Shown here piece after piece: positions 10,701 to 22,000 of a stretch of DNA of 64,000 nucleotides. Source of the DNA: Cyanophora paradoxa. Taxonomy: Eukaryota; Glaucocystophyceae; Cyanophorales; Cyanophoraceae. The notes under the pieces are model-generated. The model was not told where the DNA came from. It worked only from the letters and a program-made list of their open reading frames with translations, and searched no databases. The stretch covers positions 62,001 through 126,000 of the forward strand of contig QPMI01000122.1 in assembly GCA_004431415.1 (NCBI GenBank). The letters are read 5' to 3'. A program made the position numbers and the translations under genes. Each line of letters opens with the position of its first letter. Position 1 is the stretch's first letter.

Positions 10701-13110
10701 CCTCCATCGCCGCGCCCCCGTCCTCTTCCCCCTCCTCTTCCACCTCGCTTTCGCTGGCCTCCTCCTCGCCGCCGGTGCCGTCCTCGTCGTCGGCGGCCTC
10801 GTCCTCCTCCCCGCCGAAGACCGCCCGCCGCCGCACCCGCCCCGTCCCGTCCGCCTCCTTCCGCTCCGCCGGCCCTGCCCCTCCGTCGGGCGCCCGCGGC
10901 GGGCGGGCGCGGGCGGGGCTGGCGGGGCGCACGGCGGAGGCGGTCGTGCTTCTGCTTCCTCGTCTCCCGCTCCTCCTCCCCGCTCCCGCCCTCCTCCCCC
11001 TCGCCCTCTTCGTCCTCCTCCTCGCCCTCGCCCTCCTCGTCGTCGTCGTCGCCGCGGCGCGCGGCGGCGAGGCCCTCCTCCCACTCGTGCGAGGCGACCT
11101 GCACCCCGCCGGCCCGGCGCCTCAGCGGCCGCTCCTCGGCTCAGCTGTGTGGGGCGGGGGTTGGCGGACGTGGCCGGCGTCGGGGAAGATCTCGAGCGAG
11201 CTGCTCTTCAGCTTCTCGTCCATCCCGAAGCGCGCCCGCTGCAGCCCGATCACCTGCGCCCGTGCGCACGTCGGCCGGTCAGCTGCGCAGGGGGCGGGCC
11301 AGAAGAGAGCGCGCGCCATGGCCTCGCCGGGCCCGGCGCCCTCGGGGAGCTCCCCGTCGGGCCGCGTGAAGGCCACCGCGCTGTCCGGGATGTTGATGTA
11401 CACCTGGGGGCCCCCCGTCAGGCCCCGCCCGCGAGGAGCAAGGGGAGGGGGGGGAGGCGCACGGCGTCCTTGTCGTAGAGGATGTCGCCGAGGTCGGCCA
11501 TCGGCGCGTACAGCAGCTTCTCTTTCTGCGGCCGGCCTCGCACCCTTCCCGGACGGGGCGGGGCGGGGCGGGGCGGGGCGGGCCTCGTTGAGGGAGCGGC
11601 GCTTCTTGTTGGGGTCGGTGTTGGGCGGCGGGCACGGGTCCGGCAGGGGCGCCACGTTGCGCGCCGTCACGTCACCGACCCCGCACAGGTGCGCCCGCGC
11701 CCCGGGCCGCATCCCTGCCGCCCCGCCTCGCTCAGACCCGCCGCGGGCGAGGCGACGCGGGGCGGGCGGGGGGGGCGGACCGGTGCCGCGGGCGTAGCCG
11801 TAGAGGGCGACGGTGCGGGGGCAGGCGGGGTCGGCCTGCACGAGGGCCGGGTCCGTGACGTCCTCGAGGCGGTCCACGAGGAGGTACGGGTGCGTCGTGC
11901 GCCACGAGAGGGGCCGGAACTTGAGCACGGAGATGAAGCGCGCGAGGTTGTGCACGTCCGTCTTCGAGTAGCGCCCGTGGACGAGGCCCGAGAGGTAGAA
12001 GAGCTTGGCGCCCTGGTAGATCTCCGTCCAGAAGCGGCCCTTGAGGCGCTTCTTGACGCGCCGCAGCTTCTTCGCGTCCTTGAAGCGGTCCAGGTGCGTG
12101 AGGACGCCCATCACGCGCGGCATCCCGTGCGTCTGGATGATGTTCAGGAACTCGAACGTCTCCTGCGCCCCGGCCGGTCCCCGCTTCAGCGGCGGGGCGC
12201 GGGGCGGGTCGGGGCGGGGGCGGCGGGGCCGGCGCGCCATCTCGAAGCCGAAGGAGGCGTCGATCATGAGGAGGACGAGGTCCGCCACCTGCGCCCCGCC
12301 CCGCGTCAGCCGCACGCGGGGGCGGGGGGCGGGGGGCGGGGCGCGCCTTGCCGATGTCGATCATCGAGTTCAGATCGTTCGGGCACTCGACGAAGGTCAG
12401 CCGCCGCTTCTTGCCTGCGCCGAGGGCGCGCTCGGGCGGGGGGCGGGCGTTGGGGCGCGGGGCGGGGCGGGCGGACCGGAGATGACCGTGATGGGCCCCT
12501 TGACTTCGCTGATGTTCTGCTTCGTGTAGTTCTTCACCAGCGAGCGGATCAGCGTCGTCTTCCCGACCTGCGCGCCCCCGTCAGGCGCGCTGCGGCGGCC
12601 CGCCCGACCGCGCCCCGGCTCGCCTGCGGGGGCCCCACGACCGCGACGATGTACGGCGCGGGCACGTCCGGCGTGCGGTTGACCAGCGGGACGTGCGTCC
12701 GCTTCTGGCTGATGTCCGCATTGCGCTGCTGCGCCTTGATCGCTCGCCGGCCCGACGAGGGCGCGAAAGCCTGCGTACGAAGCGATCAGCGATGCACGGA
12801 CGCAGAGCCACGTGCGCGAGGGGCCCCGATCGCTCCCCGCTGCCCGCACGGCCCGGCGACCGCCACGCGCACGCGATCGCACGGGCGATCAGAGCTCCGG
12901 ACTCTCGGGGAGCGCGCCAGGGGCTAGCTATAGTGTCCTGTGCGTGTGCCTCGCGCGCCTAGCGCCCGCAGGGGCCTCCAGACCCCGGCAAACCTTCTTG
13001 TTGTGGGTCTTCTCATCGACGCCGCGCTTCTCCTTATCCCGCTTCTTCTTGCGCTCTGCCTTCGGGCCCGCCTGCGGCTTCCTATGCGCCTTCGCCTTCT
13101 GGTCGTCCAT
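7721..13110 (-). CDS. BMS1: Ribosome biogenesis GTPase BMS1
   Basis: BMS1 is the essential nucleolar GTPase of the small-subunit processome; it binds Rcl1 and the U3 snoRNP and is needed for early pre-rRNA cleavages. The start is ATG at 13110 (MDDQKAKAHRKPQAG, the Lys/Arg-rich BMS1 N-terminus) and the stop is TAG at 7721-7723. In order: an IVAVVGPPQ-type strand leading into the P-loop GKTTLI (about 12540), VTVISG-like and ECPNDLNSMIDIGK (about 12370), DASFGFEM and TFEFLN, GVLTHLDRF (G4, about 12100), RFWTEIYQGAKLFYLSG, then VGDVTARNVAPLPDPC. An acidic low-complexity middle follows (about 10.1-11.1 kb), then DELYGDFEDLETG, KHRW-type and RDPLIFSLGWRRF motifs, KYTPEHMHC, FEDKIQMSDIVFLR and a Lys/Arg-rich tail. 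Many introns are 50-80 nt; several use GC donors (12346, 12237, 9455). The gene appears complete and intact. Confidence 0.95.
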
Positions 13111-15041
13111 CGCTGGACGCGGGTGTACCCAACGAGGCTTCCTCAAGCCGCAGCGGCTTGGAGCCACCGCTCACCCGACTCGCCTGACAGGCAGCTGAGG
13201 CGCTCACCGTTCTGATCATGGTCATGAACTCCAGACCCGCTCACTTCGTTTCCCTAGCCAGCAATCTTAGCCGTCTTGCTAGCTTGAATAGTTCTAGAGT
13301 AAGCTCGGTCCGCGCTGTCTTGTCCGCGGTGTCCGCTTTCGGCGATCGATCTTGGTAAGCTTTTTCAGAGTGCCAGATATAGAGGTATAGAAGTGGTACA
13401 CGTGTAAGCGCAGGTCTTCTTGATGAAGGCGCTTGGGGTTTTTATCATCCTCTCCTTCTCCTCGGAAGCTGAACCGCGGCACGTGGAGACAAACGACGGA
13501 GCAAAGACAAATATCACGACCAAGAGAACAAGGATCAAGCAATACCGCCGAGAAGTTTGTGCGGACCGTCACATATGCATTCGCATGCATTTTTGCAAGC
13601 CTGAAACTGGTGCAGGTGGCTGGGTTATCTTTGCTGGCCGATCTGTGGCATTCCTGAACATAGACATCCTTCAAGCTGGGGCTGAAATTAAAGCCAGGGC
13701 GACCCTCATGATCAGGTGCACAGACCCCCCCCCCCCCTCTTTCCCGTTGCATTATGAACCAAGTATAAAGCAGGTCAAGACTGGTTTCGCGGTCACATTC
13801 CGTGCAGCATCGCAAGGTGCGTTGGCGTCTTCCCGTCGTTTTCCCCCTCATCGGGGTCCGCATGCTCAGATGATTGATTGATTGATCAGCAGGGCCAGCC
13901 ATGGCAGACGTCAATGATTGAAAAGGCAAACGAATGTTTTGAACGTCATCTCATTTATTTTGCTCATCAAGTGCACAATCGCAGGTCTTCCGGGGACACA
14001 TTCTTCTGACACGTTCAGGGAGCATTTATCTGCTCGGTATTAAATCGAAGGAAGTTTGCTAACTCTGAACTCTGTTCTCCATCTTGGTTTGGAAGAGATG
14101 ATGCGCCCCTTGCAATTGTGATGCAACGCAGTACAAAGAAAACCGGGCATAATTACATTCTGTAACTTTCATCATCGAAAATTGATATCATGCATTGATA
14201 AATGTACAATTTCGCAAGACATATTTCCAATTCCCATGCAATGCACCCCCCTTTCTCCACTCCATGGCCATACAGCAATATCGTCGACGTCTCGATCGCG
14301 ACGGTCGACATCATGGCATCGCTGAATTGTTTCGTATCTTCATTTACAGTGTTGTAATTTATATGCCTTCGTTTTAATCGAATTCAATTGCAAATCCAGG
14401 TCTCGCACTGCGGCATGCGCAAGTCTAGCTATAGTCCGCTGGGGCATTGAAATTGTTTGTGTCAAATTCAAATGCTATGCCATGATGATATCGATATCGA
14501 TTGGATTCCCCGGATATGGATCAGGGTTTATCTCACTAAGCCAACGTTCGGAGCAGATCTAGAGTTAACCGTTACTAAGTTAAGTCAGGCTGGTCATGGC
14601 ATGGTGAGACGTCGACATGTGATCATGACGGATCACAAGTCATGATCATGGCATGCACCGCATCGATATCATGGCACTGCGGCATGCACAAGTCGCCATT
14701 GACCGTCGACGTCGGACCCCTAGGTATACGTAAATCATTGAATCTCAGGCTCAGTGGTTCAAGTTTATATATTTGAGCTTGACGTCGACTCTCAGTGCAC
14801 GGTGATCCATGGCCAGGTCTAGATCATCCGGATCATAGGACCAGATGACATAGTCTAGATCTAGAACTAGAGCGGCTGCCAGTCTGCTTATACTTGTGAT
14901 TGCACTGTGGCACTGCTGCATTGATAGAAAAGACACATAATGCTTATGAAAGACCATATATATGCATTTTCAGAGATGATGTGATACAACTATTATAAAT
15001 CAAAACGAACTGCTCACAAATCTTCATTCTTTGTTCCTGAC
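13111..15041. other. Long intergenic region rich in GATC-type palindromes
   Basis: About 1.9 kb with no gene I can support. It becomes AT-rich after 13.9 kb and contains many palindromic words (ATCGATATCGAT, CATGATCATG, GTCGAC), a 10-C run near 13730 and a TGAT tetranucleotide repeat near 13870. The long minus-strand frame at 13294-13929 has composition unlike a protein and no splice support. An ankyrin-like scrap inside it is listed separately. Confidence 0.5.
13793..13868 (-). pseudogene. Possible ankyrin-repeat relic
   Basis: One minus-strand frame reads HADPDEGENDGKTPTHLAML, close to the start of an ankyrin repeat (consensus DGxTPLHLA), and stops two codons later at TGA (13793-13795). 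No neighbouring repeat or exon is visible, so this could be a relic, a lone exon or chance. Confidence 0.25.
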
Positions 15042-16589
15042 TTAAGGCGAGTGGACTGCAAGCTTCAACTCTACGCCAGCACGCTTGCAAGGCTCCAGTG
15101 TCTCTTCCAAGAGTCTCCAGGCCACATTTCGCGCCGCCAACCAGTACCTTGTGAATTCAGGGGGGTCACAGAGATTGAAGTACCAGTTGTCCGGGTCCCA
15201 CTCCGGCTCCTCGAGCTCCAGCGTGATCTCCGCACGTTGGAGCCGCTGGCAGCCAGCCACCGCCCTCAGAACCGACCAAAGCGCCGGGGTGGCGTCTGGA
15301 GCCCCGAGCTTGAGCCGGACTTCCCGGAGCACGCCTTGGGCTCCCTTGATGAGGGACGCCAGCTCTCGCTTGCGCTCTTCGCCTGCGTAGGAAAAGGAAT
15401 GAACGAGAGTTCAAATGGACACGAACGGCACAGAAGCATGCACCTTGGACGCGATTGGCCGAGAGGGCCAGCTCACGTAGGGCGGGGGCGAGGGGAAGCG
15501 ACTCGGCGAGGCCGCGGGAGCTCTCGGCGCCCGTGACTTCGACCCCAACGGAGCGTAGCCTGGGGAGGCCCGACAAGAGCCTCTCGGCGTCCCCTCTCTC
15601 CTCCAGCTGCGTGTGCGTCAGGACTCCGGAGGGCAGTGAGCAATGCAGCTTGCGGATGGAGCCAAGGGATCTCGGGGCAGTGCGCACCCGAACCGTGTCC
15701 CCGCAGCGCTCGAGGAGGGGGAACCGAAGGAGGTCGTTGACGCACGCTTCGGGGCCCCCGAGGCGGAGCTCGCGGAGGCGGGGCCCCAGGCAGTCCGCAA
15801 TCGCTCCCAGGCAGCCGGGGTCCAGAAGGGAAGCTCGCCCCGGCAGGGCCAGCCGCTCGAGGTCCGGGAAGAGGGGCAGGGCCGCCCGCAGAATGTCGGA
15901 GAGGCGAAGGCCCCCGAGGTCCCCTTCCTCCTCCGCGCTGACCTCATCTCCCGTCCGATTGAGGTCAACATCGATGGCGAGGCTGCGCAGCGGGCTGGTC
16001 GATGCAGCTGCGGCCGGCCTTAGCGCCTCTAGCACGCGAAGCAGGCAGAGGTTCGAGCGTCCCCGGTTGCCGGCGAGCTTCACGCGCAGGTCGGCCTCGC
16101 GCAGCCTCCAAGCGCATCCGGGCGCTCCGGCCAGCGCCGCAAGCAGCCCGGCCAGCGCCGCAAGCAGCCCAGCCGGCTGCTCCTGCGGCCGATCCACCGG
16201 CAGCTTTTCCGCGAAGGCCGCCCGCAAGTGCAGGTCACCACGGACCCGCAGCCGCCCGTCCCGCGCCAGCGCCGTTACGCGAGCCGCCTCCTCCTCGCCC
16301 CGCACCTCAAGCTCGAAGGGTGACCAATCCACGCCCTGCGCGGCCTCCTTCCACGCGCGGCTGACACGCCGCAGCCGCCACGCCGCGCGCGAGCCCGCCA
16401 GCTCCAGCACGCGCGCCAGGAGCCCGCCGGGAAGACGCTCGATTGGAAACTGCGGCCTCGAGACTACAAGAAGCAAGCGAGACGTGGTCAGCCGGAGCTC
16501 AGGCAGGCAAACAAACGGTTTCGATTCATGGCATGCGCACCTTCATGCGCGTGCAGCTGCGACGCATTGAGAAAAACGATCTCCGTCAT
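15042..16589 (-). CDS. F-box protein with degenerate leucine-rich repeats
   Basis: Three exons, 16589-16541, 16463-15444 and 15382-15042, total 1410 nt and give a 469-residue protein. The start ATG at 16589 begins MTEIVFLNASQLHAHE; phase is kept at both GT-AG introns. Residues about 20-60 match an F-box: FPIERLPGGLLARVLELAG followed by WRLRRVSRAWKEAA. F-box proteins bring substrates to SCF ubiquitin ligases through Skp1. The rest is Leu/Arg-rich with spaced LRSL, LRELRLGG, LERLALPG and LRELALS segments, consistent with irregular LRRs as substrate-binding surface. The C-terminus lacks a recognisable domain. A short direct repeat inside (GLLAALA twice, about 16130-16170) reflects a 21-bp duplication. 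Confidence 0.75.
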
Positions 16590-17864
16590 TCGATGAGCTC
16601 AAACGCTAACCGATGAAGCACTGCACTGCACTGACTGCACAGAACAGCGGTGGAGCTACGGGTACTGTCAGGTCCGTCAGGTGACACTCATCTGCGAGCG
16701 TCGCGCTTGATCGTGAACCCCGCGCGCGGGTCGGTTTGGAGTCCGCCGGGCCTCATGATCACGCGTACCGCGAGCTCGAGTGGCATGGCCATGGCCGGTG
16801 CTAGCCGTTCCTTTTCGGTGCCAGCCGTTTCTTCAGGGAATATATATATATATAAATTTGATCGATATATATCGATATCTGTGCATGCGCAACGTTTAAC
16901 GATTGGAATTGCAACTTGGAACCGTTATAATTAACGTTATACCTTGTTGTACGTTGCAACTGACACATCGTCTCGATCGCTTTGCAATTGTACAATATTT
17001 CTGGTGCAAGCTAGCTGCCATGGCCATGCCAGGCTGCGCATGCGGCCGATTAATATTTTTGCAATTCGTGCTCATGCGCATGCCGCCAAACGTATACGTA
17101 CGGGCGTTGCTCCGATGATCCGATGATCTTTTCTTTGTTCTTGTGATTGCGAGGGATATCATCATCAGTCCTGTCGACGTCCAGGAACAACATGCAACAG
17201 CTGCGCATATGCATGCGAGCTAAGCCTTGAAGGTGAATGCAATTGCAAAATAACTTTAGTAATCCGATGATCCGATGATCAGCTCCAGCCTGGCCATGGG
17301 CAGCTGCACAGGGATGATCCGATGATCATGAACAGCGCCATCAGTATGCGCTAACAGCGCTAAAATTTCAAGTTTGAAGGGGTTCATGATCATCGGATCA
17401 TGATCACTTTTCCGATTCAAAGAACAATCATTGACTAGTACTGGCACAATATCAATGAGGCTCGCCGAGTCGACGTCGGAAGGAATTCGAAGTGGCCCAG
17501 TACTAGTGGGTGAATTCATGATCAATTGCAATCCACACACTCGAAACTTCACTGAGTCGGCTGCAGACACATTCTAGATCTATACGTACGCGTGAATTCG
17601 AAGGTTCAATTGCTCTAGGCATTTATGAAAGTTCGACGGTTGCAATTGATCTAAGAAGACCGTTGGACCCGTGACCATCGGATCAAGAGCCACTCATGAT
17701 ATACGTAGTTAGCACACTCATCACTAAGTCATTAGAACTTCGGCCAGTTTACCCCAGGGCCGCCTTTTCCAAGCCACGATGAGCCACGATAGCGAGATTC
17801 CTGCGAAGCAACAGGAAGCGAGGCTTCCAGGAGAGCCGTGCATAGCAGCAGAAAATTCGAGTCC
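16590..17864. repeat. Intergenic region with scattered GATGATCCGATGATC motifs
   Basis: No gene is seen in these 1.3 kb. Between about 17110 and 17400 the words GATCCGATGATC or its reverse complement recur, near 17115, 17268, 17314 and 17390, each containing nested GATC palindromes. The region lies between the 5' end of the F-box gene and the 3' end of the YjbQ gene. A TATATATATATA run sits near 16845. Confidence 0.45.
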
Positions 17865-18872
17865 CTAGATGCCAGACACCTGGATGACAGCCGTGCGCGT
17901 GCGGGGCCCGTCAAGGTCAATGAGCATCACGCTCTGCCACGTCCCCAGGGCCAGCTTCCCGTCGAATACTGCAGCAAGAAGGTCGGTCAGGGACGTGGTG
18001 GGCTGGCACAATGGGCGGGTGCAAAGAGGACCCGGGATGGTCTCGGACTGGGAGAGGGTCATGGCCTGCAGGTGGGACTGCGCGTTGATGGGCTCGTCCT
18101 CGGGGATCCCTGGCCGCAGGTGCAGGCTACCGCCCCAGGCTCATGCTCAGCGGGCCAAAGCCAGTTGCTTCAGGAGCCTCGGAGAGGGCAGGGGACGCAC
18201 TCGTTGTGGAGGTAGTGCAGGTCCTTGGGCGAGCCTTCCGCGCCCTCCTCCGGGGCGAGCTTCCGCAGGTACGCCTTGATGTCCACCAGAAGCCGTTCCT
18301 CGTCCTCGTTAATGTACACCGCCGTCGTCGTGTCTGGTGCCAACGGAGCGTGAGGGCCATGGGCGGGCTGGAGCCGCTGAGCGAGGGTTCCGAGCACACG
18401 GCGGCTGAAGACCGTGGCGGTGCCGTTCTTGACGCCGGCCTCCTCCAGCAGCTCCTTAACGTATGGCGTCAGGTTCACGTACGATCTGCGCCGGGTGCGC
18501 GCGACGCGTACGGTCAGCTCGACGTTGACGGCGAGCGCGGCTGGCAGGAACTATACACGCGCATTTGGTCGTCCTTGCCCGTCTCTAGCGTCAGGACCTT
18601 CGTCGCTACCTTGTACTCCGCAGCTGGCCTGCGGTTGATAAGCTTGGCGTGTGCCTTGCGCTAGAGCTCAAGACGCACGCGGATGCCCTCACGGTGGCAT
18701 CGGCCGCCGCAAAGAAACGCGGCCGCGCCGCATTGGCCTCGAACCGGGTCGCGCGCAGCCTCGAACTCGAGCCCCCAAGCCGGCAGACGAGGCTGCGGCT
18801 CGACACGGAAGACGAACAGACGAGCGGCGCTGGCACGCCTGCGCGGGCGGGGAGGCTCGATACGAAGGCCAT
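17865..18872 (-). CDS. YjbQ/UPF0047 family protein with plastid-type transit peptide
   Basis: The body is a YjbQ (UPF0047) protein, a small trimeric family annotated in bacteria as secondary thiamine-phosphate synthase; its physiological role is uncertain. Family marks in order: VTLTLET-like strand (KVLTLETG), YVNLTPYVKELLEE, VFSRHTTTAVYINEDE formed across an intron, LHYLHND, HLQAM, DGKLALGTWQ and DLDGPRTRTAVIQVSG, with TAG at 17865-17867. These are the conserved residues of the family, including the His of SRHT and of YLHN. The N-terminus from ATG 18872 (MAFVSSLPARAG) is Ser/Ala/Arg-rich with few acids and carries Phe at position 3, as in glaucophyte plastid transit peptides. The first junctions are less certain: the proposed first intron would be only 32 nt, and the second may use a GC donor. 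Confidence 0.8.
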
Positions 18873-19028
18873 ACCACCAGGCGCTTGGTCGCTCAACCCC
18901 CCTGGAGCTCGGAAAAAAAGAGCGGCGGCGGCAGACGGTGCCGCGATGCGCAGCCGAAATCGATCAAGCTGAAGAGCTAGAAGCCTGTCCGTTGAGCGTG
19001 CTGCCCCGCCGGCCCCGGTCCTCGCAAC

Positions 19029-22000
19029 ATGGAGGGCGAGAGCCTCGCGGCCAGCGCTCAGCCCGCGGATCGCGAGCTCGCGTCGGAAGGAGACTCAGAA
19101 CCTGAAATCGAAATAGAGACCGATCCACGCGACGCGCCCGCAATCGCAGCGTTGGTGTTCAACGGCGACCTGGAGCTTAGGACAGCGGACGAGCCACCGC
19201 GTGACGAAGCGAATCAGCAGATGCACGATTGCGCTGAACGGGAGACGCCAGCTGAAGCGCCTCAAGCGCTCGATGCTGCCGGCCAACCCACGCCAGCAGG
19301 AGCGCTGGATGCTGCCGACCAGCCCATGCGCGAGGGAGCGCTTGATGCCGCCGACCAGCATATGCCAGCTGAAGCGCTCGATGCTGCCTACCAGCTTATG
19401 TCTGCCGAAGCGCTGGATGCCTCGGACCAGCATATCCCAGCAGAGGCGCTCGATGCGGCCTACCAGCTTATGTCGGCCGAAGCACTAGATGCTGCCGATC
19501 AGCATATCCCAGCAGAGGCGCTCGATGCGGCCTACCAGCTCATGTCGGCCGAAGCACTGGATGCCGCCAACGAGCAGATGCCAGCCGCAGCGCCAGGGGA
19601 GCCTGCAGGCCCGCACGATTCAGGCCCGCCGCAAGCGTGCGTATACGTCGAGATCGACGAGCCCGCGTCCGGCGGCGCGGCCGAGGTGTCGGCCGCCAGC
19701 GAGCAGGGCGCAACCGCAGCTGCGCACGATCCACCTGCAGCCGGGGGTCCGGACGAGGGCCCCAGCGATGGGCGGGAAGCGCACTCAAAGGAGGAGGTCG
19801 GCACGAGCGGCGGCGTGGCCGACGCGGGAGCCGGCGCGGCGGAGGGGCCCCCGTCCCCGTCCCCGGCGCCGGGGAGCGGGGCGGGCGGGGCGGGCGGGGC
19901 GGGCGGGGCGGGCGGGGAGGCGGCGCGGGTGGCGCACGTCGTCGACCTGGAGTCCATCGCGCCCCTCCTCTGGAGCTTCGTCCCGGCGCCCCCGCCCCCC
20001 GCCGCGTCCTCCCCGGCCGCCGCGCCCCGCGCCTCGGGCCCCCGCTGGTCGTCCCCCTCGTCGTCGCAGCGAAGCCCGCGCCCGGCCGCCCGAACCTGCG
20101 CGCCGCCTGCAGGGCCCCGCCGAGCAAGCCGGCCCCCGTCCCCGCCGCCGAGCGCACCCCCGCGTTCTGGCGCGCCCCGCCGCCGCCCCGGCCGCCCCGG
20201 ACGCCGCTCACGGGCTCAGCGCAGGCTGGCGGAGATGGGCAAGCTCGCCCGCATCGCCCTCCGCAAGCAGGGCGCCCCAGGCTCGCCCCCGCCCCGCCCG
20301 CTCCTGCCTCTCCCCTCTTACGCCGGCGGCCCCGCAGCGCCGGTCTGCGCGCTGTGCCGAGGGACCTCCGAGGTCGCCCTGACCCTCGAGGGCCGCCGCC
20401 GCCGCTTCCTCTGCCGCCCCTGCCGCCTCGCCCGGCCCCCAAGCGGCCCCGGCCCGCCCCGGCGGAGCTGCCGGCGGCGGCGGGCGGGCGGGGTGGGAGC
20501 TGCGCGTGCTGCGGCGGGCGGCGGGGGAGGAGGCGGTGGCGGAGGCGGCGCGGGCCTTCGCCCTCGCCGCCGCCCTCGACCCCGACGAGGCCCGCCCGCC
20601 CCTTCCCCGCCCCCGCCCCGCCCTCTGACGGCCGCGCCCCGCAGGCCGACGCGGTGGCAGAGGCTGCCGCCGCCGACTACGCCCTCGCCGCCGCCCGCCC
20701 CGTCCCCGCGACCCCGGCCCCGGCCCGTCCCCGGCCCCGTCTCCGACACGCACGCCGGAGCCGGCGCCCCTCCCGCCACCCATCCCGACCCCCGCCGGAC
20801 CGGCGGGGTCCGTCCCAGCCCCCCTCGCGGGACCGTCCTTTCACACGCCGCCAGCCCCCGGACCCGCGGCCCCTCGGCCATCCTCTTCAGCACTTCCCTC
20901 TCCCTCGGAGCCTGGGGCCGCCGCCGCACTGTTCACGCCCGTACCCCCGGCCCCCGCGCTTGTCCCCGGGTCGGCCGGCCCCGCCGCGGCACCACCTTCT
21001 GAGGCCCCGTCTCTCTTCACGCCGGCACCCCCGCCCCCCTTCGTTCGGCCCGCACCCCCTAGCCCGCCGCCAGGCGACCACGCCGCCCCCACCGAGCTGA
21101 TGGAGATCGAATTCGCCCCCGCCGCCCCCGGCGGTCCCACGCCGCCCTCCTCCGTATCTCCCATGGACCCTGCTGCTGCCCCGCCCGCCGTCGCGCAGCC
21201 GTCGGCCTCGGCTCCCCCAGCGCCCTGGGCCTCCTCGCCCGCCGCAGCAGTGGATTCCAGCGTCCCGGCCCCGGGCGTCCCCTCCTCCTCCTCCTCTTTC
21301 GAACCGGCGCCCTCCTCCTGCATCTCCGAGCCCCCGCCATCGCTCGCGCCGCATCCCCCCGCAGCCGCCGCCGAGCCAGCTCCCGGGCCGGCGCTCCATC
21401 CTCTCCCCGCGGCGACCGCCGGGCCGTCCCCCATGGAGCTCGACGCGCCGCCCGCCCCGCCGCCGCCCCGCCGCTGCCGCCGCCGCAGGCGGTCGCGCCG
21501 TACCTCTCCGCTGCGGCGCGGCGGGCCCTCGCCCTACCGGCGCCCCGCGAGGCGGCCTGCGCCGGCCCGCAGGCCCCGCCCCTCGCGCGCGTCCCCCGGG
21601 GCCCCCGCCCCTCCCGCTCCTCCTCCACGTGCCCCTCTCCCCGCCGAGCGCGCCGCCCTCCTCCACGCCGCCCCGCGCTGCCCCGCGCGGCCCCGCCCCT
21701 CCTGCACCGCCCCCGTCCGCCGCGCCGGCCGCCTCCTGCCCCCGCCCGACGCCGTCGACTTCGCTGCGGTGGCGGCGCGGATGCCCGGCCGCAGCGCCGC
21801 CGCCCTGCGCCGCGCCTACGCCGATATTCTCGGCGGGCCCGCCGTCTCGGGCCCCGAGCCGGCGCTCCTGCTGGGGCGCCCCGCGGCGCGCTGGGAGGCC
21901 GCCGACGCGGCGCGCCACGCGCGGCCGCCCTTCGCGCACGCCGCGCCGCCGCCGCGGCCGACCCTCAACCTCGCCGCCCTCCTCCGCGCTCGCGAGCTCG

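Noticed and set aside
8000-12500. Long plus-strand frames (hundreds of codons) opposite BMS1
   Set aside because: They are Arg/Pro/Ala-rich shadows caused by high GC; the minus strand carries the conserved BMS1 motifs.
1284-12890. GCGATCGC octamers reminiscent of the cyanobacterial HIP1 element (near 1286, 3776, 6870, 12874)
   Set aside because: About four copies in 64 kb is close to what base composition alone predicts, so no enrichment is claimed.
13294-13929. 211-codon minus-strand frame
   Set aside because: Mixed composition with no splice continuation or family resemblance; only a short ankyrin-like scrap in another frame was kept, at low confidence.
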